From contig CAZMPO010000015.1 in the NCBI GenBank assembly GCA_964568425.1, positions 1 to 49,254 on the forward strand: a DNA stretch of 49,254 bases, written 5' to 3'. The stretch comes from CAKSQF01 sp964568425 (GTDB lineage: Bacteria > Bacillota > Clostridia > Oscillospirales > CAG-272). A program made the position numbers and the translations under genes. The notes under the pieces were generated by a model. That model searched no databases and had not been told where the DNA came from. It was given only the letters and a program-made list of their open reading frames with translations. This document shows, piece by piece, positions 33,369 to 40,325 of this stretch (position 1 is its first letter; the number at the start of each line of letters is the position of its first letter).

Positions 33369-33728
33369 TCAATTATGTATGATCAGTCCGAGCAGGAACA
33401 GGTAGAGTTCGAATGTGCCCTGCCGCAGTCCCATGCCGCAGAGTATGCCGGTCAAAAGGCGTCGGATGTTCGTTGACGGCAAAAGATCGATCCTTTGCAC
33501 GAACCAATCGGCGAACATTATCGCACAAAAGAGCACGCACAAGAACGGCGGAAGTCGGAGAAACGGAAACGTCACATATCCGATAAAATATCCGATAAAC
33601 GCACCCGTGCATCGCGCGCAGACCGGGAATTGCTTGCCTCTGAAGAAAAAGCTCCTCTCGGGCATTCGGTGACAACCGCTCATCTCGCCGAGCAGGACGA
33701 GCGCGTCGTATATGTCCGATTTCTTCAT
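33369..33728 (-). CDS. DUF2085 membrane protein
   Basis: 119 residues with the family signature CHRMPERSFFFRGKQFP and VCARCTGAF (Cys 19-His 20, then Cys-x-x-Cys), followed by two or three membrane helices (FIGYFIGYVTFPFL, PPFLCVLFCAIMFADW, LYLFLLGLII). DUF2085 proteins are small membrane proteins of unknown function; the Cys/His set suggests metal binding. It lies 23 bases downstream of the zinc-ribbon membrane protein gene on the same strand, so the two may be co-transcribed. Confidence 0.85.
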   Translation of the reverse strand: MKKSDIYDALVLLGEMSGCHRMPERSFFFRGKQFPVCARCTGAFIGYFIGYVTFPFLRLPPFLCVLFCAIMFADWFVQRIDLLPSTNIRRLLTGILCGMGLRQGTFELYLFLLGLIIHN

Positions 33729-33751
33729 TTGTTTGTTAATGCTTAATCAGA

Positions 33752-34411
33752 TCACTGAAAACGAGCCATCTTCTTTTCGAGCTCATCGAGTTCTTCTTTC
33801 AGGGTGGTGACTCTGCTTTTGGAGGTCACACGCATTAAGATGAAAGTCGAAACACCGGATAAAAGAGACATAAGTGGTAAAACGATAACAAAAATGATAT
33901 AGAAAGAGTCAATCTTGCCATAATACATGCCTCCAAACGTAAAGAACATCAGAGCAAACAGAAGCACAGCTATGACGCCAAAGACGATAAGCACGACATA
34001 CGATGATTTTATCATTCGTTCTTCTTTCGCGATCTCTTGTTCGAGGTCGTCTTTGGTCTTGAACTTGCTTCCGCAGTCTTTGCATATCCATGCGTGTGTG
34101 GTCTCGGTGTTTACGGTAGTTTGGGATTTGCCGCTTCCGCAGTTTCCGCAGAGCATACCGAGCGGACCGAAGGCAAGGTAGCCAAGGCATCCTTTGCCGC
34201 CCGAATAGCCCTTGGTCTTGACCGTTGTCGAATACTCGGTCTCGGACAGGTATTGCAGATTTTTGCTCCCGCATTCGGGACAGCAGATCTTTTTGGGTAC
34301 ATTTGACACGCCGCCGGGCACGGGTGGGGTGTCATTTGTGAGAGTTGCGCCGCAGCTAGGGCAGAATTTTGCGTCATCGGGCAAATTACTGCCGCAGTTT
34401 TTACAGAACAT
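33752..34411 (-). CDS. zinc-ribbon membrane protein
   Basis: 219 residues from ATG 34411 (GGAGG five bases upstream). Residues 1-25 are a zinc ribbon (CKNCGSNLPDDAKFCPSCG), with further Cys pairs at CCPECGSKNL, CGNCGSG and CKDCGSKF, so two or three zinc sites. Two membrane helices follow (YVVLIVFGVIAVLLFALMFF and FYIIFVIVLPLMSLLSGV), then a short coiled coil (LKEELDELEKKMARF). Common clostridial architecture of unknown role. The ncRNA/terminator unit at 34454..34619 lies directly upstream, so transcription of this gene from that promoter would need read-through. Confidence 0.75.
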   Translation of the reverse strand: MFCKNCGSNLPDDAKFCPSCGATLTNDTPPVPGGVSNVPKKICCPECGSKNLQYLSETEYSTTVKTKGYSGGKGCLGYLAFGPLGMLCGNCGSGKSQTTVNTETTHAWICKDCGSKFKTKDDLEQEIAKEERMIKSSYVVLIVFGVIAVLLFALMFFTFGGMYYGKIDSFYIIFVIVLPLMSLLSGVSTFILMRVTSKSRVTTLKEELDELEKKMARFQ

Positions 34412-34453
34412 GTTTACCTCCGCAAAAATATGGATTTTGATTTTCGATGAAAT

Positions 34454-34619
34454 AAAAAAGGTGCGCAGCCAAAGAAAGCTGTGCACCCAAAAATACAAAG
34501 CCTCTCTTGCTGCAACACAATTATTTCATCTACTACATATTATCCAACGGTATACGAAACAAGGCCTGTATTTTATACAAATACAAACCGTCGGAATTTA
34601 TATGTAATAATTGTGTTGC
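34454..34619 (-). ncRNA. candidate structured RNA (promoter, long hairpin, terminator)
   Basis: From a predicted start at 34619 the RNA opens with GCAACACAATTATT, which pairs perfectly with AATAATTGTGTTGC at 34525..34512 (14 bp). Further in, ACATAT/ATATGT and TCCGACGGT/ACCGTTGGA pair, leaving a 3'-side bulge of about nine bases and an apical region. Then an intrinsic terminator, GGTGCACAGC / GCTGCGCACC plus TTTTTT (34487..34454). The bulged long hairpin recalls 6S RNA but is shorter (about 108 bases) and I cannot match a family. Alternative: an attenuator leader for the zinc-ribbon gene. Confidence 0.55.
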
Positions 34620-34625
34620 GAGGAT

Positions 34626-34654
34626 ATTATACCACATTTTTTCACATTTGTAAA
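34626..34654 (-). promoter_or_regulatory. promoter of candidate ncRNA
   Basis: Minus strand TTTACA (34654..34649), 17 bases, TATAAT (34631..34626). The predicted start coincides with the first base of the hairpin. Confidence 0.7.
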
Positions 34655-34759
34655 TACTTTCTGCGGATTTTTTTGAGATATATTTGCGAAAAATCGACAA
34701 TTTGTTGTCAGGGAAACGGTGAGTAATTCGTGCTTTTGCAAATTGTCTTTTTGACGGTT

Positions 34760-34840
34760 GGATTTGTAATAAATCGACCGCCAAATAAAGGTATCCCCTG
34801 TAGGGCGGGGGGCTTGCTCCCGCCCTACAGGATTCCTTGT
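34760..34840. repeat. dispersed GC-rich inverted-repeat element, partial copy C
   Basis: GATTTGTAATAAATCGACCG then CCAAATAAAGGTATCCCC matches the reverse complement of copy D's right half almost exactly; the core CCTGTAGGGCGGG ... CCCGCCCTACAGG (34797..34831) folds on itself. Only one half-element is present. The rest of the gap 34655..34909 holds this repeat and the terminator at 34866. Confidence 0.75.
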
Positions 34841-34865
34841 ATCCGACGACATGATCTCTACATCC

Positions 34866-34899
34866 AAAAAACCTCACGACGGATCATCGTGAGGTTTTT
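34866..34899 (-). terminator. terminator of dockerin gene
   Basis: AAAACCTCACGA / TCGTGAGGTTTT, 7-base loop, with A and T runs on both sides (bidirectional). Confidence 0.85.
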
Positions 34900-34909
34900 G
34901 ACAAAATAT

Positions 34910-35260
34910 TCACTTTTTCCCGAGAGTGACGGTTGACGTCTTGGTTTCGGGGTCGTAATTTGCGATATACTTTTTCAGAAGGATCACATCGTCCGAGGCG
35001 ATCTTGCCGTCGCCGTTGGCGTCCGCGCCGGGCTTTATCTTGACGGTCGACATGCCTGTTTTGGCATCGTAATTTGCGATATACTTTTTGACAAGTATCA
35101 CATCAGCCGAGCCTATCATGCCGTCGCCGTTGGCATCGCCGTAGACGATCTTCTCGCTCGGCGTGACCGGGACGAACGGGGTCTCCTTATCGGCAAAGGA
35201 CGGGGTCGCGGTCAAGGCGGCAATGACGAGGGCGAGCGCGATGGGTTTAATTATCTTCAT
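34910..35260 (-). CDS. secreted stand-alone type I dockerin-like protein
   Basis: 116 residues: signal peptide (MKIIKPIALALVIAALTATP), short linker, then two dockerin repeats, GDANGDGMIGSADVILVKKY and GADANGDGKIASDDVILLKK. Each holds the EF-hand-like Ca2+ loop (D-x-N-x-D-G-x-I-x-x-x-D) and a helix ending YIANYD. The two together make one dockerin, which binds cohesins in cellulosomes; nothing else is attached. The ATG at 35260 lies inside the end of the upstream oxidoreductase gene (14-base overlap) with a weak ribosome site, so translation is probably coupled. An orphan dockerin may plug or modulate cohesin sites, or work as a Ca2+-dependent adhesion module. Confidence 0.85.
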   Translation of the reverse strand: MKIIKPIALALVIAALTATPSFADKETPFVPVTPSEKIVYGDANGDGMIGSADVILVKKYIANYDAKTGMSTVKIKPGADANGDGKIASDDVILLKKYIANYDPETKTSTVTLGKK

Positions 35261-36347
35261 TATCGAAATAATAAGCCTTACCGGTTCTCGCGGACTCATA
35301 GATGCCCTCGAGTATGCGAGTCACGCAATATGCCTGTTCGGGGAGCACGCAGGCAGGATGGCGTTTTTCGACGGCGTCGAGCCACTGTCTTGCCTCGAGA
35401 GTTGCCATATCCTCATTGCCGCTGCCCTCGAAATATGCGGCACCGCCCGATGAGAGGTCGATCTTGGTAAGGAAGCGTCTGCCGCCCTTGACGCCGTTGA
35501 AGCGCAGTCCGTCGTTCATATCCGCACCGCCGAGAGTGCCGCAGAGTGTGGTTGCCGCCTCGCGCGGATCGGCATAATTGAGTGCCCAGGATGACTCAAG
35601 GCTGATCGTCGCGCCGTTTTCCATGACGACAAAGCCGAACGCCGAATCCTCGACCGTCATTTTATCGGGATCCCAAGTGCCCCATGCGTTGCCCTGAAGG
35701 TCGACCGGGAGCTTACCGAGCTTATGGTATGTAGTACCGAGGCACATTTTGGGCTTATAGTTATCCATCATCCAAAGTGTGAGGTCGAGCGCGTGCGTGC
35801 CGATATCGATCAGCGGACCGCCGCCCTGCTCATACTCATTAAGGAAGACGCCCCATGTCGGCACGGAGCGGCGGCGAATGGCGATCGCCTTGGCGTAATA
35901 GATCTCGCCGAGCGTTCCCTGCTCGACCTCGCCCTTAAGATAGCGCGAGTCGGCTCTCTGGCGCGACTGATAGCCTATCGTGAGAAGTCTGCCCGTGCGT
36001 TTTGCGGCATCGAGCATCTTCTTTGCCTCGGCGGCGTTGATCGCCATCGGCTTTTCGCACATTACGTCCTTGCCCGCCTCAAGTGCGTCGACCGTAATAA
36101 AGCTGTGCGAGCGGTTGGGGGTGCAGACATGCACGACCGCGATCGACTCATCGGCAAGCAGCTCTTTATAGTCGGTATAAACCTTTGCGTCGGGCGTGCC
36201 GAACTTTTCCTTTGCGGCGACGGCGCGGCTTTCGATGATATCGCAGAACGCGACCATCTCCGCCTTACCCGTATTCCTCAGCGAGGGCATGTGCTTATTA
36301 TTTGCGATACCGCCGCATCCGATAATACCAATTCTTATCTTTTCCAT
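35247..36347 (-). CDS. Gfo/Idh/MocA-family oxidoreductase
   Basis: 366 residues. N-terminal Rossmann fold IGIIGCGGIANNKHMPSL, then DVMCEKPMAIN with the Glu-Lys-Pro motif (about residues 94-96) whose Lys is catalytic, and the C-terminal beta domain with DIGTHALDLTLWMMDNY (His near 182). NAD(P)-dependent oxidation or reduction of a sugar, inositol or sugar-nucleotide derivative. GAGGT precedes the ATG. Substrate cannot be assigned. Confidence 0.9.
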   Translation of the reverse strand: MEKIRIGIIGCGGIANNKHMPSLRNTGKAEMVAFCDIIESRAVAAKEKFGTPDAKVYTDYKELLADESIAVVHVCTPNRSHSFITVDALEAGKDVMCEKPMAINAAEAKKMLDAAKRTGRLLTIGYQSRQRADSRYLKGEVEQGTLGEIYYAKAIAIRRRSVPTWGVFLNEYEQGGGPLIDIGTHALDLTLWMMDNYKPKMCLGTTYHKLGKLPVDLQGNAWGTWDPDKMTVEDSAFGFVVMENGATISLESSWALNYADPREAATTLCGTLGGADMNDGLRFNGVKGGRRFLTKIDLSSGGAAYFEGSGNEDMATLEARQWLDAVEKRHPACVLPEQAYCVTRILEGIYESARTGKAYYFDNEDN

Positions 36348-36386
36348 GACATTTTACCTCATTTTATATATTTTTTTTAATTTCGT

Positions 36387-37550
36387 TTATTTTGCAAGCA
36401 GCCGACGCAGGGTGGGATCTATGCCGAACTCGTCCGCCAAGCGGTCGTACTCTTCCATCGCGCGCCTGTCCTCTCTGCCCGTATAGACGGCGCGGATCAT
36501 GACATTTTTCGGGGTCTCGTCGGGGTCGATCAGCTCGATCGCCTCGGCACGATAGCCCTTTGCCTCAAGCATCAATGTCCGCATCGAATCGGTGAGCAGA
36601 TCGGCAAATTTCTGCTTCAATATCGAGTGCTTCATGATCGGCGCAAGCGGCTCTGATCCGAGCTGATGAAACATCTCATGATGACAGCAGGGCGTCGAAA
36701 GTATGAGCCTTGCGCGATGCTCTATCGCATAGGCGAGCACGATATCGGTTGCGATATCGCAGGCGTGCAGTGACACGACAAGATCGACCGATCTGCCGCT
36801 GTCAAAGTCCGCTATATCGCCGCAGACGAAATGAAGACCCGAGAGTCCCATCCGTTCGGCGACGCCGCGACAGTAATCGATGACATCCGATTTGAGATCG
36901 ACGCCGTACATTTCGACCTGTCTGCCCTTGACCTTTTCGAGGTAGAGGTAGACGGCAAAGGTGAGATAGCTTTTGCCGCAACAGAGATCGCAAACGGTCA
37001 GCTCGCCCTCCTTCGGGAGCTTATCATAAACATCATCGAGCAGTTCGACGAATCGGTTAAGCTGGCGATATTTGGCGCGTTTTTTGTCAAACACCCTGCC
37101 CTCTTTATCGCAAACGCCGAGTTCTGACAGAAATGCGGCATATTTTTCGGAATCGATGATATGATTTTTCTTTTTATCATGCGACGGCAGGGCGGCACTC
37201 GGGGCTTGTCCCTTGCCCTTATTTGTAAGAAGTCGACCCTTTGACGATATGCCTATTTGAAGCGATGCCGAGGACGAGGTCAGATTTGTTTGCGAGAACT
37301 CGCCCGTTGCCATGCGCGCGACCTCGAAGGGTATATCTCTTTCGGGGATATTTTTGTGTGTGACCTTATTGTCGGACGTGAATTTTTCGATCTGCAGATA
37401 TCGCGTTCCCGCGCCCGACTCGATCATTCTGCCGCGTGCGCGGACGATCGACTTATCACGCGGTTTACTGAAAGAGACGCGCAGGGTATCATCCGACATT
37501 TCGGCGATCATTTCTTCAAGCTTTGATATTTCGTTTTCGCTGACCGACAT
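36387..37550 (-). CDS. class I SAM-dependent methyltransferase (Methyltransf_32-like)
   Basis: 387 residues. Residues 1-150 form a distinct N-terminal domain with KPRDKSIVRARGR and RYLQIEKFT. The SAM fold begins near 180: LTVCDLCCGKSYLTFAVYL (motif I with DxCCGKSY), MYGVDLKSDVIDYC (motif II), FVCGDIADF, then VDLVVSLHACDIATD and LSTPCCHHEMF. The CCGK...CCHHE arrangement matches the PF13679 family, which includes tRNA-modifying enzymes in eukaryotes; RNA is the likely substrate here too (inference). Own promoter, divergent from rsgA. Confidence 0.85.
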   Translation of the reverse strand: MSVSENEISKLEEMIAEMSDDTLRVSFSKPRDKSIVRARGRMIESGAGTRYLQIEKFTSDNKVTHKNIPERDIPFEVARMATGEFSQTNLTSSSASLQIGISSKGRLLTNKGKGQAPSAALPSHDKKKNHIIDSEKYAAFLSELGVCDKEGRVFDKKRAKYRQLNRFVELLDDVYDKLPKEGELTVCDLCCGKSYLTFAVYLYLEKVKGRQVEMYGVDLKSDVIDYCRGVAERMGLSGLHFVCGDIADFDSGRSVDLVVSLHACDIATDIVLAYAIEHRARLILSTPCCHHEMFHQLGSEPLAPIMKHSILKQKFADLLTDSMRTLMLEAKGYRAEAIELIDPDETPKNVMIRAVYTGREDRRAMEEYDRLADEFGIDPTLRRLLAK

Positions 37551-37579
37551 ACGCCACCGCCCAAAATTTATTTTACTCT

Positions 37580-37608
37580 ATTGTACAACATTTTGAAGAG
37601 ATTTTCAA
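37580..37608 (-). promoter_or_regulatory. promoter of methyltransferase gene
   Basis: Minus strand TTGAAA (37608..37603), 17 bases, TACAAT (37585..37580). Confidence 0.65.
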
Positions 37609-37628
37609 GGTCTTTTTTTAAAAAGGTC

Positions 37629-37657
37629 TTGAAAATCCGAAAAAAATCGATTATAAT
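37629..37657 (+). promoter_or_regulatory. promoter of rsgA
   Basis: TTGAAA (37629..37634), 17 bases, TATAAT (37652..37657). The two divergent -35 boxes lie in an inverted repeat ATTTTCAAG ... CTTGAAAAT. Confidence 0.7.
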
Positions 37658-37697
37658 AGTGTACAGATCGAAATTTGAGCTTTCAAAAGAGGTTTTC

Positions 37698-38606
37698 ATG
37701 TCAACAATCATCGGAAGAATAACAAAGGGCGTCGGCGGGCTCTATTTCGTCGACTGCGGCAAAGACAGTGCTCTCCCCTGTCGTGCGCGAGGCAAATTTC
37801 GCAGATCGGGCGAGTCTCCGCAGATCGGCGATCTTGTAAAGGTCGAGCTTGCGGACGGAAGTGAGAACATCATCTGCGAGATATTGCCGCGCAAAAATCT
37901 GCTGATCCGTCCGCCGATGGCAAATCTCGACGATCTTTTCATCGTTCTGCCGACAACATCGCCGAACCCCGATCTGCAAACGATCGACAAGCTGTCGGCG
38001 ATTGCGGTACACGAGAGCATAACGCCATACATTGTTATATCAAAATGCGCGCTCGACCCCATCGCCGCGGAGGGGTATGCCGAGACATACAAAAAAAGCG
38101 GCATCCCGACGATCGTCACGGATGCTGTGCATGGTATCGGGATCGACGAGCTTCGCGAGACTCTTTACAAGAGGTCGGGCGGCAGGATCGCGGCGTTTGC
38201 CGGTGCGTCGGGTGTCGGCAAATCGACACTGCTCAACGCGCTCTATCCAAAGCTGTCGCTCGAGACGGGCAGTGTCAGCGAAAAGACCGAGCGCGGCAGG
38301 CACACCACGCGAAAGGTCGAGCTGTTTTGCGACGGAGACGGATACATCGCGGACACGCCGGGATTTACGATGCTCGATTTCGTCCATTTCGACTTCATGG
38401 ACAAGGACGAGCTGCGTTCGGCATTCCCCGAGTTTTTGCCCTACATTGGCGATTGCAGATACAGAAAATGCAGTCACACCAAAGAGGAGGGCTGTGCGAT
38501 CATTGATGCGGTGAAGTTGGGAATCATCGCAAAGAGCCGTCACGACAGCTATGTTTCGATATACGAAGATCTCAAAGGCAAGCACGATTGGGACAAAAAG
38601 CGGTAA
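37698..38606 (+). CDS. rsgA: ribosome small-subunit biogenesis GTPase RsgA
   Basis: 302 residues from ATG 37698 (AGAGGT five bases upstream). Circularly permuted GTPase: OB-fold at 1-65, then G4 (VISKCALD, 113-120, with Ser-Lys in place of Asn-Lys), G1 GASGVGKST (169-177), RGRHTTRKVEL switch I (199-209) and G3 DTPGF (219-223). The C-terminal zinc site is GDCRYRKCSHTKEEGC (Cys 253, Cys 258, His 260, Cys 266). It assists late 30S maturation. In Bacillus rsgA lies in the prkC-rsgA-rpe-spoVM neighbourhood; here a SpoVM-like peptide follows after 73 bases. Confidence 0.95.
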   Translation: MSTIIGRITKGVGGLYFVDCGKDSALPCRARGKFRRSGESPQIGDLVKVELADGSENIICEILPRKNLLIRPPMANLDDLFIVLPTTSPNPDLQTIDKLSAIAVHESITPYIVISKCALDPIAAEGYAETYKKSGIPTIVTDAVHGIGIDELRETLYKRSGGRIAAFAGASGVGKSTLLNALYPKLSLETGSVSEKTERGRHTTRKVELFCDGDGYIADTPGFTMLDFVHFDFMDKDELRSAFPEFLPYIGDCRYRKCSHTKEEGCAIIDAVKLGIIAKSRHDSYVSIYEDLKGKHDWDKKR

Positions 38607-38679
38607 CAAGATCGAGCGTGTCGCAATATAATGACAACAAAGCGGCAGCAAATGTCGCGAAAAAAGGAAGGTGCGACCC

Positions 38680-38748
38680 GTGAAGATCGTAACGCTCAAA
38701 GCCAAAGGCATACTTAAGCCTATTTTGAAAAAGCTTTTTAAGATATGA
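38680..38748 (+). CDS. spoVM: SpoVM-like sporulation peptide (22 residues)
   Basis: GTG start eight bases after AAGG in GGAAGGTGCGACCC; reads MKIVTLKAKG ... PILKKLFKI and stops at TGA 38746. Bacillus SpoVM is a 26-residue amphipathic peptide starting MKFYTIKLPKFLGGI that recognises the curvature of the forespore membrane and anchors the spore coat. This peptide shares the MK(F/I)-x-T-(I/L)-K start, an amphipathic Lys/Leu helix and the rsgA neighbourhood. The helix-breaking Pro 9 of Bacillus is replaced by Lys-Gly here, with a Pro at 14, so the match is good but not proven. Confidence 0.6.
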   Translation: MKIVTLKAKGILKPILKKLFKI

Positions 38749-38787
38749 AAAAAACGAGGCTGTTCGAGGAACGCTCGACCCTCGCCT

Positions 38788-38829
38788 TCGATGAGAGCAC
38801 CGTGAACTTGTTCGCGGTGCTCTCATCGA
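38788..38829 (+). repeat. perfect 15-bp hairpin after spoVM
   Basis: TCGATGAGAGCACCG (38788..38802) and its exact reverse complement (38815..38829) with a 12-base loop. No T-run, so not a classic terminator. The preceding GAACGCTCGACCCTCG (about 38769-38784) also occurs in copies A and B of the dispersed element, so this may be part of an extended copy D. Confidence 0.7.
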
Positions 38830-38874
38830 TTCATTGGCGATCAATGCATAATAAATCGGTGAAATTACAACAAA

Positions 38875-39182
38875 AATTTGCCAAGGGTTCCCTTCGGGGA
38901 AACGATGATTTAATCGACCGCTAAAGCAAACAATTACCTATCCCTGTAGGGCGGGGGCTTGCTCCCGCCGCCTCTTGGATGATCGGTGCATGATGTATCG
39001 GCGTAATCTCTTTGTAATCTCGCCTATTTACTATAAATCAACCACCAAAGAGCCGCGGAAGCAAGCCCCCGCCCTACAGGGGATACCTTTATTTGGCGGT
39101 CGATTTATTATAAATCAAACCATCAAAAAAGCATTTTGTAAAAAAACGATTTAATCATCGTCTCCCCGAATGATGCCCCGGC
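38875..39182. repeat. dispersed GC-rich inverted-repeat element, copy D
   Basis: Fullest copy. Left end TTTGCCAAGGG then TTCGGGGAAACGATGATTTA; core CCCTGTAGGGCGGGGGCTTG + CTCCCGCCG; a unique centre; then GAAGCAAGCCCCCGCCCTAC + AGGGGATACC + TTTATTTGGCGGTCGATTTA; right end CGATTTAATCATCG and CTCCCCGAATGATGCC. The gap 38749..39232 holds only this element and the hairpin at 38788. Confidence 0.8.
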
Positions 39183-39232
39183 GTTGTTTCTTTGCAATAT
39201 CGCTGATATATCATACCCAAACCGTCGATTTT

Positions 39233-40195
39233 TTATGATCTCGAATTTGACAACACTTTTGACAGATCGACTCGCTCGATAGTTGTCCCGGGGTAATAAT
39301 TTTCGATTATCGCCTCGGCATCGTAGCCTTCATTTGCCATTGCAACGGCTCCCCGTCTGCTGAGTCCGAGACCGTTTCCGCACCCGAGCGATCTGAAGAC
39401 ATATTCATTCCCGACACGCTCGATCGTAAAATCGGACGACGGAAGTCCCATAAGGCGGGCAAAATCGTCACCGTCGACGAGCCTGTCACCGATGCTCACC
39501 TTATCTACCCTGCCCGACGGTCGGCGCGAGCGTATGCTGATCTTTCCCGCATTTGTGACGTATCTGCCGTAGATCCGCGCCTCTGCCACACGAGCCTCGA
39601 TGCGCGTTATGCTCTCGATCTTTTCCTCATAGCTTCTCACCGATCTGAGATAGGGAAAGATCTCGGATGCGTCCTCGGTCAAAAGATAGGACGACTCGTG
39701 GCAGAGGGCGAGTGCTATCTCACCCTCATGGCACACGGCAAGCCCGAGCACGCTTGCCGAGATCTCGGACACGCTCTCCCACATCGCCTCGGTGCGCGCA
39801 CTGCCCAACCTCTCGCAAAGCCGATCCTTTGAAAGATATGATATGCCGCCGCTGTCCGTCGAGTCGCAAAAATCGACATCTTTTGTATCGGCGTGCTCGC
39901 ATTTTCCGCAAAGGAAAAGGAGCATGCTCTCGACCGACAAGGATATCGCGCGCATTGCCTCGTCGGGGTAGTCGACCTCGGGGTCGATCAGCGCGCAGAC
40001 CGCCCCGACAAGAAGCTCATCAAACGGCAGCTCGAGTGTGCGATCCTCGTCTGTCAGGTATAATTTTACATTTATCTCGTCATCATGTCCGCCATCGCAT
40101 GCCGCGAGCAATGCGGCAGGCAAGGAAAGTGCCAAAAGCAGGGCGAGCAGAGTCGCCGTCGCCGTAAAAAATCTCTTTTCATTAAATGTACGCAA
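39233..40195 (-). CDS. SpoIID/LytB-domain protein, divergent
   Basis: 320 residues; TTG start at 40195 after GAGGTG. A signal or anchor helix (TATATLLALLLALSLPAALLAA, read in two halves) precedes an extracellular SpoIID-type domain: LPFDELLVGAVCAL aligns with the family's EEYLxGVVAAEMP, and SLGCGNGLGLSRRGAVAMAN + EGYDAEAIIENYYPGT matches the C-terminal GxGHGxGMSQYGA...YY(P/T)GT. SpoIID is the engulfment lytic transglycosylase that cleaves peptidoglycan in sporulation. The catalytic Glu of AAEMP appears to be replaced (AVCALIDPE), and the conserved His of GHG is Asn, so this copy may be catalytically weak or structural. It sits near rsgA and the spoVM-like gene. Confidence 0.8.
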   Translation of the reverse strand: MRTFNEKRFFTATATLLALLLALSLPAALLAACDGGHDDEINVKLYLTDEDRTLELPFDELLVGAVCALIDPEVDYPDEAMRAISLSVESMLLFLCGKCEHADTKDVDFCDSTDSGGISYLSKDRLCERLGSARTEAMWESVSEISASVLGLAVCHEGEIALALCHESSYLLTEDASEIFPYLRSVRSYEEKIESITRIEARVAEARIYGRYVTNAGKISIRSRRPSGRVDKVSIGDRLVDGDDFARLMGLPSSDFTIERVGNEYVFRSLGCGNGLGLSRRGAVAMANEGYDAEAIIENYYPGTTIERVDLSKVLSNSRS

Positions 40196-40265
40196 GTCTG
40201 TCTCACACCTCGAAAATATTTTTACTCAAAACCTGCCTCTTTTATGCAAATTTTCAAAAAAACGA

Positions 40266-40294
40266 TTGACATAATCGAAAAAATGATTTATAAT
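40266..40294 (+). promoter_or_regulatory. consensus promoter of aldose epimerase gene
   Basis: TTGACA (40266..40271), 17 bases, TATAAT (40289..40294), 31 bases before the ATG. Confidence 0.85.
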
Positions 40295-40325
40295 ATAGTC
40301 ACAACACTTGTGAAAGGACAAACAC

